A stretch of 64,000 nucleotides of DNA, from NCBI GenBank assembly GCA_000827205.1, contig KN832557.1, forward strand, positions 318,493-382,492, written 5' to 3'. Positions 46,471 through 58,117 of this stretch are shown piece after piece (positions within the stretch are counted from its first letter, which is position 1; the number at the start of each line of letters is the position of its first letter). Source of the DNA: Plicaturopsis crispa FD-325 SS-3 (Eukaryota; Basidiomycota; Agaricomycetes; Amylocorticiales; Amylocorticiaceae). The notes below the pieces were generated by a model, which searched no databases, had not been told where the DNA came from, and was given only the letters and a program-made list of their open reading frames with translations. A program made the translations under genes and the position numbers.

Positions 46471-46915
46471 GCGGGCATATCTACCCCTCTAACGCATTGC
46501 GGCACCTTTCTCTTCGGAGGCGAGGGATGCGAAAAGCTGTTTCAAATTGAGTTGTATCGCGCGGATGATTATTCTGGAGAATTCATCGAGTAAGTGGGCA
46601 TTCCGGGTAGTTGCGTTCCTGCTGCTGACTTGCCCACAGGACCGAGGAGATGCGTCCAGAGTGGTTTTCCATTCCGCCGGAAAATCGCCAAAGTGATGGG
46701 GCGACAGCCGTGAACGAGTCAACTTACCCGCCGATACCTTTCAGCTCGATGTGGGAGTCGGATTCCATTTGGTTCCCTCTACTGCTGTCCAAAAAGCACT
46801 TCATTGGGCGTGCAGATTTTTCCCTGGTTGAGGGCGCGTACAAACTGCGGAGGTGGTGGTTCGGGACACCCAAACCTTGATACTTATACGACGAGGGGAA
46901 TCGAATAATGCTTCA

Positions 46916-48543
46916 TCATTTCGCACCCATGCTGGAGTCCATCGCGTTGTGTTTGGACCAAGCCCCCGCAAACGCGTCCCTCAGAAGCCCAAGCACGACA
47001 GAGGCAGAGCCCCATGACGACTGATATCCTTCACCACCGTGGCTACAATTTCAAACAACCCATAAATCCTAGTGTCGCCGCAAACTTTGCATGCCGCTCA
47101 CCCGTAGTTGAATATGACAGGCACTTTGGCACCGCCATCCGCGGTACGTCGCCGCTCCACTTCCAGCCGGATGCCACCAGTTCGCGCGGGCCTCAGACCG
47201 CACCCCTCTTCTATGATGAGCGGGCGCAGGTCCTCGACCGTCGGCGTGCGTTGCGCCCGGACGTCCGGCGGCGCGAGCTCTGGGCACAAGGCAAGGCAGC
47301 GGCGGAGGATGCCTGTCGTCGTTTCTGGACGGGGTGTGGCATGCCTACCGGACACCTCAACAGGTGTTTTTCAGACGATTGACGGTACGAAACGTACCAG
47401 TCATTTGGTTCCCTAGTGCCTCCAATTATGACCTATGATGGCGCAGCAGATCAATGTCGACAACCTCACCCAAAGAAACGATGGAAAATCAACGTACATT
47501 CCCGTTATTTCTAGGGATTGTGTACGTCCGGACGGACTCGTCGTCGTCGCGTGAGATACCAAACCGCACCCAGGGAGACTGGAGGAGCACAGTCTGCCCA
47601 CGCACGGGATACACGGCTGCATCACTCACGCTGCTTAATGTGCGTGCACTGAGGCCCGCGCAAACCACGATGGCGTCGACGGAGTCAGGGACCCGTCCGT
47701 CGCCCAAAGGCTTACCTGCAGCGATGTCGTCGACATGCTCAATGGACGCGCGCAGGATTTTTCCGCCGCCGCCGAGGAAGCGGGAGTGGAGGTAATTCAG
47801 GTATGCCGGCACATCGATGGTGACGGTGGTGAACGAGACGCCAGAGCGTATGCCCTGGGGCAAGGCGTGTTGTGAGACACGTTCGAACTAAGCACAGAGA
47901 ATCAACGTCAGTTCTAAGATACAGGGAGAAATAGACGGGCCTACATCGGGCATCCATTGCAGAGCGTGAGGTTCAAAACTTTCGTGCGCATAATACTCCG
48001 TTTGCTTGATGCGTAAGAAAAGCGTTTCCGTGGGGCTGCCTGGGGATGAAAGAGACCACATCACATCGAATGTTTCCTGGTTCAATTCTAACGTTGAAAA
48101 TGTATGAGATTATGTTCAGGATGCGAGTCTGAGTGCTGCGTCCATTTCAGTGGACGAAGATTCTCGAGGAACGAAGTCACAAGGAAAGGATTACCCGCAC
48201 TGACTTTGCTGCCGTTCGTCAACATCTCCACCAGAACCGACATGGTGGGCGCCCTGTCCATGGCACGGCGATCAAGGCGTATTCACACCGTTGATAGCGC
48301 GAAGCACGTACCGCCCATGCACTGGTGTATTGTATCGATTTAGGATCGGTCGGCAACGTCTCTGCGACAATGGTGACGCTATGCCCAGCGTCCTCCTGGA
48401 TACGGATCGCGGTTGTGAGACCTACAACACCTGGAAGAACGGGAGAATGCTTGCGTCAGAATGTGCAGTATAGAATCGTAAGACGGGATATTACCTGCAC
48501 CCAATACAACGATACATCGGTCCTTTTCTTTAGGATTGGACAT
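46916..48543 (-). CDS. D-amino-acid oxidase-like FAD flavoenzyme
   Basis: FAD enzyme that oxidatively deaminates D-amino acids to keto acids, ammonia and H2O2. About seven exons on the minus strand. ATG 48543 opens MSNPKEKDRCIVVLGAGVVG, with the dinucleotide-binding GxGxxG split by the first intron. Then come GHSVTIVAETLP, YTSAWAGAHH, SFTTVTIDVPAYLNYL, DAIVVCAGLSA, AVYPVRGQTVLLQSPW, VIIGGTREPNDW, GILRRCLALCPELAP, the substrate-region LRPARTGGIRLE (conserved Arg) and NYGHGGEGYQSSWGSA. Order and length are normal for DAO/DASPO enzymes. The end MDSSMGAK lacks a clear PTS1 tripeptide, although these enzymes are usually peroxisomal. Its stop lies 35 bp from the convergent Nudix gene stop. Confidence 0.88.
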
Positions 48544-48839
48544 CTTGGCTTTACAGCGTCAAAGACAGATACCATGTTACACGACAATCCCACTTTCGAG
48601 CCCCGTCTCATGTTTTCAGTGGGAAATTGCGTGCTCAAGCACTCAATGGAGTGATCCCAGAATCCGCATTTGCGTTCCTACAGACAAAGAAGGCACATCA
48701 CCTCGCACCAATCCCACACTCAAATCGCGCTCAACCACTGTGTTCGGAGAGGAAGGAAGCATTGACAGGCAATATGTTGCCACATACAATACATAGCTGC
48801 ATGGGAGATTGGATTGATCGGAAGTCATACAAACAATGC

Positions 48840-49537
48840 CTATGCCTTGCCGGAAGACGCAGCAGCGGCCTTGGCATCCTCAGCCGCGGCCACAGCGGGG
48901 TTGACCTTCTTGCCATCCTTCCACCGGACGCGGGGTGGGGGTGCACGGTTGCGGCGGCCCTCGCGCGATCGCACCCGGACGACTGCATGAGCGCAGCAGG
49001 GTCAGTATACAAAACTATGGACAGGGGGGAAGGGAGGGGGGTACGCACCATGCGAGTGGATGGCGCAGGAGACACAGTATGCGATTTTGATGTATAGTTT
49101 GGGGATAACATATTCTGCAGGGCGACGTGAGTTAGAGGCGGGCGGATTGCGAGAGGGTGAGGGGGGACGCACCAGGGTAGACGCTAGCCTCGCTGATGTC
49201 CCGCACGGCGGCGCTTTCAACCATGTTCCTCACGGTGAAGCGCTTGATCGCCTTGTCCTTCCCGACGCAGCGCGAGCAGTTCGAGCAGCGCAGGAAGGTG
49301 ACATGGCCACGTCCCTTCTTGTTGCGGCCGCCATTTCTTCTTTTCTTTGTCTGTAAAACACAAATGGTATTCAGTAAAAGTGCTACAGACAACACCAGGA
49401 CCAGCGGGAACGGATGGAGGATCGAGGTCATCTCATCCAGTGCGCAGAGGCGCCATCCATCTCATTCCGGTGCGATTTCAAGAACGATCGTGTCCTGGAC
49501 GGGATGTACGACAGGCAATGGGGGCATAACTCACCAT
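48840..49537 (-). CDS. RPS26: 40S ribosomal protein eS26
   Basis: Small-subunit ribosomal protein at the mRNA exit site. Four exons on the minus strand. The first coding exon is only the ATG (49535-49537), followed by a 184 bp intron (49351-49534). Exon 2 begins [19 protein letters not shown] and contains LRCSNCSRC, the zinc-binding Cys set. Exon 3 gives [20 protein letters not shown] (second Cys pair). Exon 4 gives [29 protein letters not shown] and an Ala/Lys-rich tail ending ASSGKA. This matches eS26 along its whole length. The ATG-only first exon and a relatively long first intron are common in fungal ribosomal protein genes. Confidence 0.95.
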
Positions 49538-49931
49538 GTTGGATAGTTTAGACGGTGTCTTGACGGTCGAGAGGGTCGAGTACTGCGACGAGCTCGATAA
49601 CTTTGCACCACTGCTCGGATACTGCCGACCTCATCCGGACTCCGAGCCGCCTCCCGAAAAGGACCACTATATACCCCTGACCATGAGCCCTTTGTTCCTC
49701 CATCCGCGAACTCATTGAAGCTTGGGCCTATGCGCCATTGTTCTCTGCCGGATATAAAGTCCAGATGCTACGGTCTCCATGGCCTGACAAGTTTACCTGC
49801 GCACCCTCTCCTCCTCGATCACGACTTTGAGCCCGGTGCTCACTAAACGACTAGCATTCGCCCACATCGCCCACCAGTCCCTACTAGTTGCATCATAGCT
49901 ACCCGATCTAACCAGACCCTCACATATCGAA
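49538..49931. other. Divergent promoter region, RPS26 and secreted protein
   Basis: About 390 bp between divergent starts. TATATA at 49668-49673 could serve RPS26 (about 130 bp upstream) and TATAAA at 49753-49758 could serve the secreted-protein gene (about 174 bp upstream). No other element was recognised. Confidence 0.5.
49753..49758 (+). promoter_or_regulatory. TATA-like box
   Basis: TATAAA 174 bp before the ATG at 49932, similar in placement to the TATAAA upstream of the paralog at 5642. Confidence 0.45.
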
Positions 49932-50828
49932 ATGCTTGTTTTCGGAGGTCTCTTTTTCACGCTTTTCGCGCTCCCCTTCGTGCGGGCCGCGCCAACAACT
50001 GCCCTCGATGCGGCCACGCTCCTGCAGAACGGACAGGCTGCACAGGCACTGAACGCGCAGTTCCAGTCGTTGAAGGCAACGGATCCTTGCAATTGTAAGC
50101 CCTATTATATGTGCTACATAAGTCATCGAGGCTCACTGCCACATTCATTCAGCCGGAGAGACTGCATGCATATCTGCTTCTGTGGCACAATGCAGTAAGA
50201 ATGGGACATGGGCGCTCCAGGATTGCAGGAAGGGGTTGCACTGTTTTGCTCTTCCCTCAGTGCGCAACAACGGCACAGTAAGCACAGACCCATCATGATA
50301 TCATGCGACTGCTTCTGATCCTAAGATGACTAGACGCTATCGTGCACGAGTGAGAAATCGGCATCGTCGCTCATTGCAGCCACCGGCGCGCAAGGAAACG
50401 CGACTTCGTCTAGTGGCACGACAACGGAGAACAACGGCACTACAGTCACGGTCACCGCCACTGCGTCGGCCTCAGCTGCCCCCAGAACTGCTACGGTCAC
50501 GGTCACCCTTAATCCCAATTCGACCACTACCCTGCCCGCTGAGACCTTTACGCTCAACCCTGCGGAGGCCTCCAGCCTGATCGCGAGCCTCACGGCGAAT
50601 GGTCAATTCTCCGTGGTGTCCACCGCGCCTCCGTGCTCCGCCACTTCGCGTGCGTCCAAAGCGGCTAGCGCGAGCGTGGCGAGTGTGACGGCGAGTGCTA
50701 CAGGGGAAGGCGACAATGCAGCGTCTGAAGCTGCTGTCCCCACGACTCTAATACTTTCCTCGAGCTTTACCGCTTCATCGACGGCAGCGGCGGCTCCGAC
50801 TACCATCTTCCTCAATGCCAGCGGTTGA
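49932..50828 (+). CDS. Secreted six-Cys (CBM19-like) protein, short paralog
   Basis: Predicted secreted protein, related to the gene at 5642. The signal peptide LVFGGLFFTLFALPFVRA is followed by the block LLQNGQAAQALNAQFQSLKA, which corresponds to FLQQNGLQAQQQNAQFASLK of the paralog. Three exons join in frame (introns near 50095-50151 and 50279-50332), giving the six-Cys module DPCNSGETAC, ASVAQCSKNGTW, QDCRKGLHCFALP and TLSCTS. A Ser/Thr/Ala-rich stalk with NGT-type glycosylation sites follows, but there is no Asp-rich run as in the larger paralog. The first intron position differs slightly in phase but falls at the same place in the Cys module. Chitin or wall binding is inferred. Confidence 0.75.
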
Positions 50829-51508
50829 TCTGCTACTTCTTTCTGCTCATACCACTTTCTATAGACACACATCGTGTATTTCTGCATTGTAGCGCTAGCG
50901 ATTCACGCCCGCCCTCTGTATCATTATTTGCGCCATTCGTTTTGGATCCATAATTGAATATTTTATTGCGAGAAAAGAGAATAATGTAGCTATCACCACT
51001 ATCTAGAAGACCATCATTGCCCTAAGGCTAGCGCTGCTAGCGAAAGCGTAGCTTACAGTAGATCACTCTGCGCCAGACGATAAAATGGCCCTTCGCCGTT
51101 GAGAATGGTGACGGCGACGGGTGATAAGGTGTCGGCGTGAAGAGCAAAAAAGACGCGTGGGAAATTCCCTTTATACCCGCGGACGCGATCACGTGGCGAG
51201 TGACCCGATGCCGGACGTGTGCCGGTCTCCCCTTCTGCAGCGTCCACGGCTACTCGGACTGGAGAAAATATGCACGGAAAGGCAGCTCGTTCGAGGCGTA
51301 CACTGCCGGGGACAGCCCGGTCGTTCTTTAGAGGTCGACAGCGGTAAGAACGACGCCACACGGTTTTCTGACGCCACAGGGTCCGTGCGCTGCTTATCGG
51401 ACTTTGAAGCACTGGTTCGGTGGGGGAAGTCAGGTCAAGTCAGACACACACCAAAGCCGCGTCTTTGTTGCTTTCCAACCCCCACCACCTGTGCTGAACT
51501 ACGCCAAC
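50829..51508. other. Intergenic, no gene seen
   Basis: About 680 bp. A 131-codon plus frame and a 119-codon minus frame overlap here, but neither has a motif. The right part is the promoter of the PARP-type zinc-finger gene. Confidence 0.4.
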
Positions 51509-53301
51509 ATGTCTGACAACGAAGGCGAGAAGAAATCTGGGTATCGTCTCGAGCTCGCTTCGTCGTCTCGTGCGAAATGCAAAGGTCAGTCAGCTTACAG
51601 AGCACAAAAGGTGGTCGTGTAACTGACTAGCGGGCTGTCTGACAGGACCTGTGCCTTGCAAGGGTAAAACAACGTGTATCGCCCCACAAACATTGCAATG
51701 CTAATACTTGTCTACAAAGGTACTGCCATTGGCAAGGGCGAATTGCGCATGGGCTCCATTGTCGACTTCCGAGGAAACACGTCCTAGTCAGTCCTCTCAC
51801 CCCACTCGCCACTCTTATCCAAGTGCGCTAACATGCTCTCCCAGCGCATGGAGACATTGGGGATGCGTCACGCCACAGGTCATCGCGAACATGAAGAAAT
51901 CCTTCGACGACGCCGCAGACCTCGATGGGTACGACGAGCTCCCGGCGGCGCAGCAGGAAAAGGTGACCAAGGCCTGGGCGGAGGGCAGAGTCGCGGACGA
52001 GGATATTCCGGATAGCGCGCGCAAGCCGGGCGGTGGGGACGGCGAGGAGGACGAGGAGAAACCCAAAAAGAAAAAGGCGGCGCCGAGAAAGAAGAAGGCC
52101 GATGCTGATGAGGACGGCGAGGCGGAGGAGAAGCCGAAACGGAAACGCGCACCCAAGGCAAAGGTGAGCGCCAATACATCGCGTCGCACTTTCGTTTGGC
52201 TGAGTATTGGTCATTTGCGCAGAAGGCAGAAGAGGAAGACGACGACGACGATGAAGCGCCCAAGAAAAAGGCGCCCGCTCGGAAACCTCGCGCTAAAGTA
52301 CGTATCCAACACCTCTCCTCTCCCTATGCCCTCTAAACCAATATACAGAAGGCCCCAGCCTCCGACGAGGATGCAGACGAAGACGACGAGGAAGAAAAGC
52401 CGAAGAAGAAACGCGCCCCGCCCAAGAAGAAAGCCCCCGCAGAGAAGAAAGCCCCTGCCAAAAAGCGTGCAACGAAGAAAAAGAAGGTGTGTCCTTTCTA
52501 CCGTGCCCCCCCCCCCCCCCCCCCCCCCCCGGCTNNNNNNNNNNNNNNNNNNNNNNNNNNNNNNNNNNNNNNNNNNNNNNNNNNNNNNNNNNNNNNNNNN
52601 NNNNNNNNNNNNNNNNNNNNNNNNNNNNNNNNNNNNNNNNNNNNNNNNNNNNNNNNNNNNNNNNNNNNNNNNNNNNNNNNNNNNNNNNNNNNNNNNNNNN
52701 NNNNNNNNNNNNNNNNNNNNNNNNNNNNNNNNNNNNNNNNNNNNNNNNNNNNNNNNNNNNNNNNNNNNNNNNNNNNNNNNNNNNNNNNNNNNNNNNNNNN
52801 NNNNNNNNNNNNNNNNNNNNNNNNNNNNNNNNNNNNNNNNNNNNNNNNNNNNNNNNNNNNNNNNNNNNNNNNNNNNNNNNNNNNNNNNNNNNNNNNNNNN
52901 NNNNNNNNNNNNNNNNNNNNNNNNNNNNNNNNNNNNNNNNNNNNNNNNNNNNNNNNNNNNNNNNNNNNNNNNNNNNNNNNNNNNNNCCCCCCCCCCCACT
53001 CACCGAGTAAGGGCTGACCTTGCGTGCGTTGATAGGAGGAGAGCGAGGACTCTGGCGAGGACTTCGGTGACGCTATGGACGCTGTGTCCGGCGACGAGGA
53101 GGAGGAAGCTGAGGAAAGCGAAGATGCAGGCCAGAAGCGCAAGGTCTGTCGTATCGAATACCGTGCTATACATGCTAGTTACTGACCTATGCGGAACAGC
53201 GACCGGCATCGAAAGCGTCCAAGGCGCCGTCCAAGAAGGCGAAAGCCTCGACATCGCGGGCCAAGAAGACAAAAGAGGTGGTCGAGGATTCTGATGAGTG
53301 A
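51509..53301 (+). CDS. Stand-alone PARP-type zinc-finger protein with charged tail
   Basis: Nuclear, DNA-binding type protein. Start MSDNEGEKKSGYRLELASSS, followed by the PARP-type finger pieces RAKCKGPVPCKGTAIGKGEL, MGSIVDFRGNTSYAWRHWGC and PQVIANMKKSF. Zinc ligands are the two N-terminal Cys and the later H..C pair. No PARP catalytic domain follows. Instead a long tail alternates Lys/Arg/Pro/Ala blocks (KPKKKKAAPRKKK) with acidic runs (EEEDDDDDEAPKKK), as in chromatin-associated linkers. The tail is interrupted by the assembly gap 52535-52986, so part of the protein is unknown. It ends KTKEVVEDSDE. Related single-finger proteins occur in other fungi. The role, probably in DNA-break sensing or chromatin, is inferred. 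Confidence 0.8.
52535..52986. other. Assembly gap (452 N)
   Basis: Run of Ns flanked by 25 C on the left and 11 C on the right, probably a homopolymer or low-complexity sequencing failure. It lies in the basic tail of the PARP-finger gene, most likely in or next to an intron. Confidence 0.95.
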
Positions 53302-54130
53302 TCTCACCTACCTACCCTCCGTGTCACCCATGTTCCTTCCTGCTCTGCTTTTCGTCCGTCCGTCTCGATGTTGCTCTGCCGCTCACCGCCACTGTTGTTG
53401 CCGTGTATTTGCTCGGTCTGTGCATATCATAGGCTATCCCCCTCGCTGTCCGCGTGTACTTTATTGGCGCTATATCGTCGTCACAGTCAGGCTATCATGA
53501 TCTCTTTTTCTCCATGGTTGTTCTATGGCTAGGGCCTGCCCCGGTAGTCCGCGGCTATCGTCCGATTTCAGCCACAGCCGCCTGGGATATTGCCTCCGAG
53601 GTGTCAACGCTATTAAATGCAAACATGTGTAAACATGCGCTACTGAACGCCCACATCCACGAACGCTCCTCAAGCGGTCGGTCCTAGCTCTGTGAAAGCA
53701 AGCCTTCTCACTCTAGAGCACGCTTGCGCAAATGCGAACGTTTGAAACGGTAATCTTTCGTTGTATCTGACAGTTGGAATTCTGCGCTGACATCAAATTT
53801 CAGTTCCAACCACAAGTCATTGTCTCGGATCGGCGGGAATTACTACTAGCCCCTGACGATAGCATCCCGTTCAAGCGGGTACAATTGGTATCCGACGCGA
53901 TTCTACTTCGAATGTCTCCCGATCCTGCTGCGACCTATGCTGTTATACCGGCCCCGCTGTCGCCGCGCGCCTTCTACCACGCGGGTGAAATTTACATCCG
54001 AGGGTGCAGAAAAATGCTATAAAGGCCTATGCACCATATTCTCTACCCACCATATACCCTTACTCTATCGACATACCCCAAATCGACCAACATCAACATA
54101 CCCCTCAAGCATTTCCACCACCACCATCTA
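53302..54130. other. Intergenic, no gene seen
   Basis: About 830 bp, moderately AT-rich. Short frames only. It includes the promoter of the C2H2-RING gene; the last 100 bp are rich in A, C and T with CCA repeats. Confidence 0.4.
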
Positions 54131-55123
54131 ATGGACGGCGTGTACTTCATCGACGGCTCTTATTGCGCTATCTGTGATCTCAGCTTCACGTCCGAGGCCG
54201 CCCGTGCGCAGCATATTGCGGCCTCTGCTATTCACCCATTTTGTAGGCCATGCGATCGCCGTTTCTTGAACGGCAACTCGCTGAGATCTGTGAGTCCCAT
54301 CTCGCCGGGGACATCGTCGTGACAAACTGACATGCGATTTCGGGGGTAGCATTATGTGCTATCGGCTCGCCACCATTACTGCGCTGTGTGCGAACGCACG
54401 TTTAGGAGTGCTGCAGGACTTCGGATGGTGAGACACCCCTCTGTCGAATGGGTTTTGCCCGACCTGACGTTGTGGATGTATAGCACATAGAATACGCTGC
54501 AGTGCATCGCGACGACAGCGACGACGACTCCGCCACCGACGGTGACGAGCCGGACGAAGGCTGGGAGGACGAGCTGGGCCAAATGGAATTTCCCGACGTC
54601 ATAGCTACCGTCGCGGACCTGGACAACCTCGAGGACTTTGGGGACGACTGGTTTGACTTCGAGCTCGAGGAAATCACGCTTGCTTTGGACTCTTCCAATA
54701 TTACGGCCACCACCACCATGACCGCGGAAGGAACGTCGAACTCGTTCGATAGCGCGACGACGCTTCTGGAGCTGATCGACCAGAGTCTCGTCGAGTCGTC
54801 TCCCTCCAACTCCACACTCGACGTTCGCGAGGAAAAAACCCACATTTCCATTGGTATACAAACGACCATGGCAACTACAGCTCCTCTCCTATACACTTGC
54901 CCCGTATGCTTGGACCCACCTGCCAGTTGCTCGGCGACGCTCTGCGGGCACGTATTCTGTACCGAGTAAGTTCCGCATCGGTTGGCCCGTTGATGGGTTT
55001 GGCTGACTTACTTCCGTGCGTCCTAGGTGTATCTACAGCCTGTTCAAATCCGATGGCTTGTGTCCGATCTGCCGCCAGCCGGGGGATATCTCGGACTTGA
55101 GGAGATTGTATTCCATGCCTTGA
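54131..55123 (+). CDS. C2H2 plus RING finger protein
   Basis: Four exons. The N-terminal part has two short Cys2-type fingers: YCAICDLSFTSEAARAQHI with FCRPCDRRFLNGNSL, and HHYCAVCERTFRSAAGLRMH. The middle is strongly acidic (DDSDDDSATDGDEPDEGW and DWFDFELEEIT). A C-terminal C3HC4 RING follows: YTCPVCLDPPASCSATLCGH, VFCTECIYSLFKSDGLCPIC, R, with the intron at 54967-55026 splitting it. The protein ends soon after the RING. Probable E3 ubiquitin ligase; the fingers may bind substrate or nucleic acid. The family beyond the domains was not recognised. Confidence 0.75.
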
Positions 55124-55415
55124 ACATCTGTCGTTCGGCTAGTCTAAGTCATGTTTGCACCGAGTCATCTGCCCCAACGCATGTGTGATATGTGCTCTCT
55201 GTGCATGTACACCAATCATAAACTCGTTCATCATCCAAAAATGCGTGAATCTATCGCATGAGCGTGTAAACTGACTAGCCCAATGGTATAAGCGATAGGA
55301 GAACCATGTCATGCTGGCAAATTGCTGGAATACAAAGAGGCACTCGTGTACAGGGTAAAGTACACTGGGGAAACCGGGCCTGGCGAAATGAAGGCGAGCT
55401 GGCAAAGCAATACGT

Positions 55416-58117
55416 CTAATGGGCAAACCGGAAGTCTAGACGGTGGTTTCCCAGATCTTTCGTGGTTTTGAGATAATTGACGCGTTCCTAGATGACGGAA
55501 AGGTTTGAGTATGCGACCGAGTAGAAGTTGACGCCGTGCGCACCTCGTCAGTCATAGCATCCCATATCTTAGCACGCTGCCTGTTACGCCAGACGTAGTA
55601 CGCCTTCGTTCCAGGGTAGAGAACTAGCAGGTTCACGCAGCATATAGCCAGGAGCGTGCGGTTACCTCGGCGGTCTTTTTTCAAATGCCAAATGTCAGTG
55701 GAAGCAATGTAACAAGGAGGAAAGGAAAACGTACACCTGGGTGCATCGTCGGACCTGTATACTTGAGCACTGATGATGGCACTTGCTTGAACGAACCTGG
55801 CGTACATCGGTTAGTTGAGCTCACAGTGTCAGAAAGTGAGGCGGGGCGCAAGACACACATGTTGTATAGGGAGGCATTAACCGTGCGACTGGCTACGGCC
55901 CCTGCATTTCGGGAGCACCATGCAACCTTACCAGACACAGTCAGCGAATCAATGCGTCAAAAGAGCGCGTATAATGGCCAATCACCTGGATAGGATGCGT
56001 GTAGCTGTAGATGAGAGTACGCCGTGGTAAGCATGTCTCCTAGGAGGTGTGAACAAACGATCCTTACGGGTATGATAACAGCCCACTGGCAACACCCTAC
56101 AAGGAACGGGGTCATTCAAAAGCTCGACGGGGAACTAACCTGACAGGAAGGCTTACGAAATACACCCATTGATTGGGATTGGCTGGTAGCAGGTACAACG
56201 CGATCAAGAAGGGTAGCGTCCAGAAATCCTGGAGACTCGCGACGATCGAGCGGTCGTTGAAATGCTCGGAGAGCATGGTTACTCCGTACATGGTGAAGAC
56301 ACTCAGCACCGAAGACGGAATGCCAAGTAAGTTCGTTTGGAACGTTGTAAATCTACCAACAAAGTGAGCTTTTGTATTAAAATCGGCGAGGGCTTGAAAA
56401 GTGTTACCCAAGGTGGCGCAAGGATAAAGTGAGATAGGTCGCGGGCGGCGAGGTTGGAATGCCAAAAGAGAGGCCTCTGAGAAAGATCGGGTTAAGATCA
56501 CTACATTTCCCGTAAGCGAAAGGCTCACAGTATGTAGAGAGGCCATAGGTCGTAGTCGCACATGGCCTGCCAAAGCCTTTTCAAGCTCAATCCCTCACGG
56601 TTGTGCATATCGCCCTACCAAAATAGTCAAACGGCGTCCTGGATAGGATTAAACTCATAGTGCCCACCTTGGTCGGATCGTCGCGGAGTATACGCGATAC
56701 AAGGATTGTCTCTTCACGTTCGGAGAACCAGCCGTTTGGCCGATACCAGGCGCGGGTATTGGTGGGGGACGGCGGCATCTGGACGAATGTGAATAGGCCA
56801 ATGATGAGGGTTATCAAGCCCCTGCGAAAAATACTTCGTAAAAATACGATATGTGATGGGGAACTTGAAGCACTTACTCTACGAGAAAGAGCCAGCGCCA
56901 CCCCGCTTTGCCGAGTACTCCACGCATGTGCAAAACACCGTAGGCGATGAAGCTTGATATGATGGTACAGATACTTGACGACATCCAAAACAGCGATAGG
57001 CGGTACGGCAGTTCGTGTTTCGTGTAAAAATCTGTATTGCATCAATCGTTAGACAACGAGCTCAAAGATTTCCAGGGCGTCATCTGTACGCACACGATAA
57101 ATACAGAATCAGGTCTGGGATGAACCTGAATTAAGACGGGAGTTCATAACTGTGTTGGGGAAATGGTGTTGAATCTCACCCGCCCTGTAGGATGCTGTGA
57201 AGACGTGTGAGACAAGGTAGTGCGTGTAGGGAGGGCCACGTACCCCAAGAGAGCTCGGCAAACAAGAAAGCTTGTGCGTCCGGAAAGAAAAAATTGAAAC
57301 AATGTTACAAGGCTCCAGAGACACCTATACGCATTGTTAACATGCGTCTTCGATTACACGCTACATTTGGGGGCTCACATCTGGGTCGGGATCCAACGAT
57401 CGGGACCAAGCTACTCGAAACATGATAAGACCGTGACATTTGTAGGAAAGATTAGCACGCACTCGCTTCGAAATAAGTTGAGACGGTAGCTCTGCGCATA
57501 GAAAGGAAAGTCTGAAGATGGTATTTCCCAGGTTATAATCTAACCCAGACAGATCAGATATGCTTTGAAATATAATCCGTTGAAACTTACCGTCCGTAGT
57601 CATGCCAAGGTCGGGCAAGAAGTTGTCTGTGTTGGCTTGCGTGAGGTTGCCTCGGTCAATGTTTAGTGCAGAGAAACTGATGGCAGCCCAGAGCATGACC
57701 CTCCAATCAATTTTCCGAACGAGATCCTGGATTAAACCCCTTGCTTTGAGTCGGCGCAAATAACGAGATGCATTCGCGGCTTACCCTTTCTTCGCGGAAT
57801 GTCCACCGGGCGGTCGGATCGAATCTATGAATGTTTTCATATTCCTTCTTGGGCCAGTAATGAGGTGCAAGTTCAGGGTCGTCATAGACCGAACGTTTCG
57901 TTGCCGACGCATCGAGGTCGAACGTCTGGCGCCTTTTAAACAGTGCATCTGTCAACCTGAACGGTTTATCGTCGACGTCCACCAGATCCGACTCGCCCAG
58001 GCCACTCGTGTCGATGACATGCTTCTTATCGAGCGAAATAAATGACGGCTTCGGACTCGCAGGAGAATCGGGTACGTGATCCAGCGTAGCTTTGGTTGTA
58101 GACGGAGACCGAGGCAT
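55416..58117 (-). CDS. MFS transporter, allantoate permease (Dal5/TNA1) family
   Basis: Proton-coupled anion or vitamin importer of the plasma membrane. More than ten exons on the minus strand. ATG 58117 begins a long cytosolic N-terminus ([20 protein letters not shown]). Membrane parts in order: [20 protein letters not shown] with [14 protein letters not shown] (helix 1 signature of this family), [62 protein letters not shown]-type loop segments including [19 protein letters not shown], then [16 protein letters not shown] and [11 protein letters not shown], ending [19 protein letters not shown]. The C-terminal [20 protein letters not shown] is the conserved end of Dal5/TNA1-type proteins. 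The substrate cannot be read from sequence; nicotinate, allantoate or ureides are typical. Confidence 0.85.

Larger units (their letters stand above)
38822..46880 (+). pseudogene. MTH1-like Nudix hydrolase gene, split by a retroelement
   Basis: Host gene whose family hydrolyses oxidised purine nucleotides such as 8-oxo-dGTP. The left part (38822-39239) has exons reading MSSSSQLDQENLLEVFSGG, LYTNAFIFKEDQ, ILLGYKKRGFGIGK and YNGFGGKVDAGETP with AARELHEEA. The last of these is the first part of the Nudix box (pattern Gx5Ex7REUxEExGU). A GC-AG intron (GCAAGT donor) precedes the EEA codons. The right part (46475-46880) resumes with ISTPLTHCGTFLFGGEG and ends in a second exon with RPEWFSIPPEN, SMWESDSIWFPLLLS and a stop at 46878. 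The 39240-46470 element sits between the Ala and Gly codons of the Nudix box and ends the left frame soon after entry. The host halves otherwise look undamaged, as expected for a very recent event. Confidence 0.88.

Noticed and set aside
50829-51508. 131-codon plus and 119-codon minus overlapping frames
   Set aside because: Mutually overlapping, motif-free and upstream of the PARP-finger start; most likely chance frames.
52487-53017. Open frames running through the N region
   Set aside because: They consist of unknown bases and flanking C runs and are artefacts of the gap.
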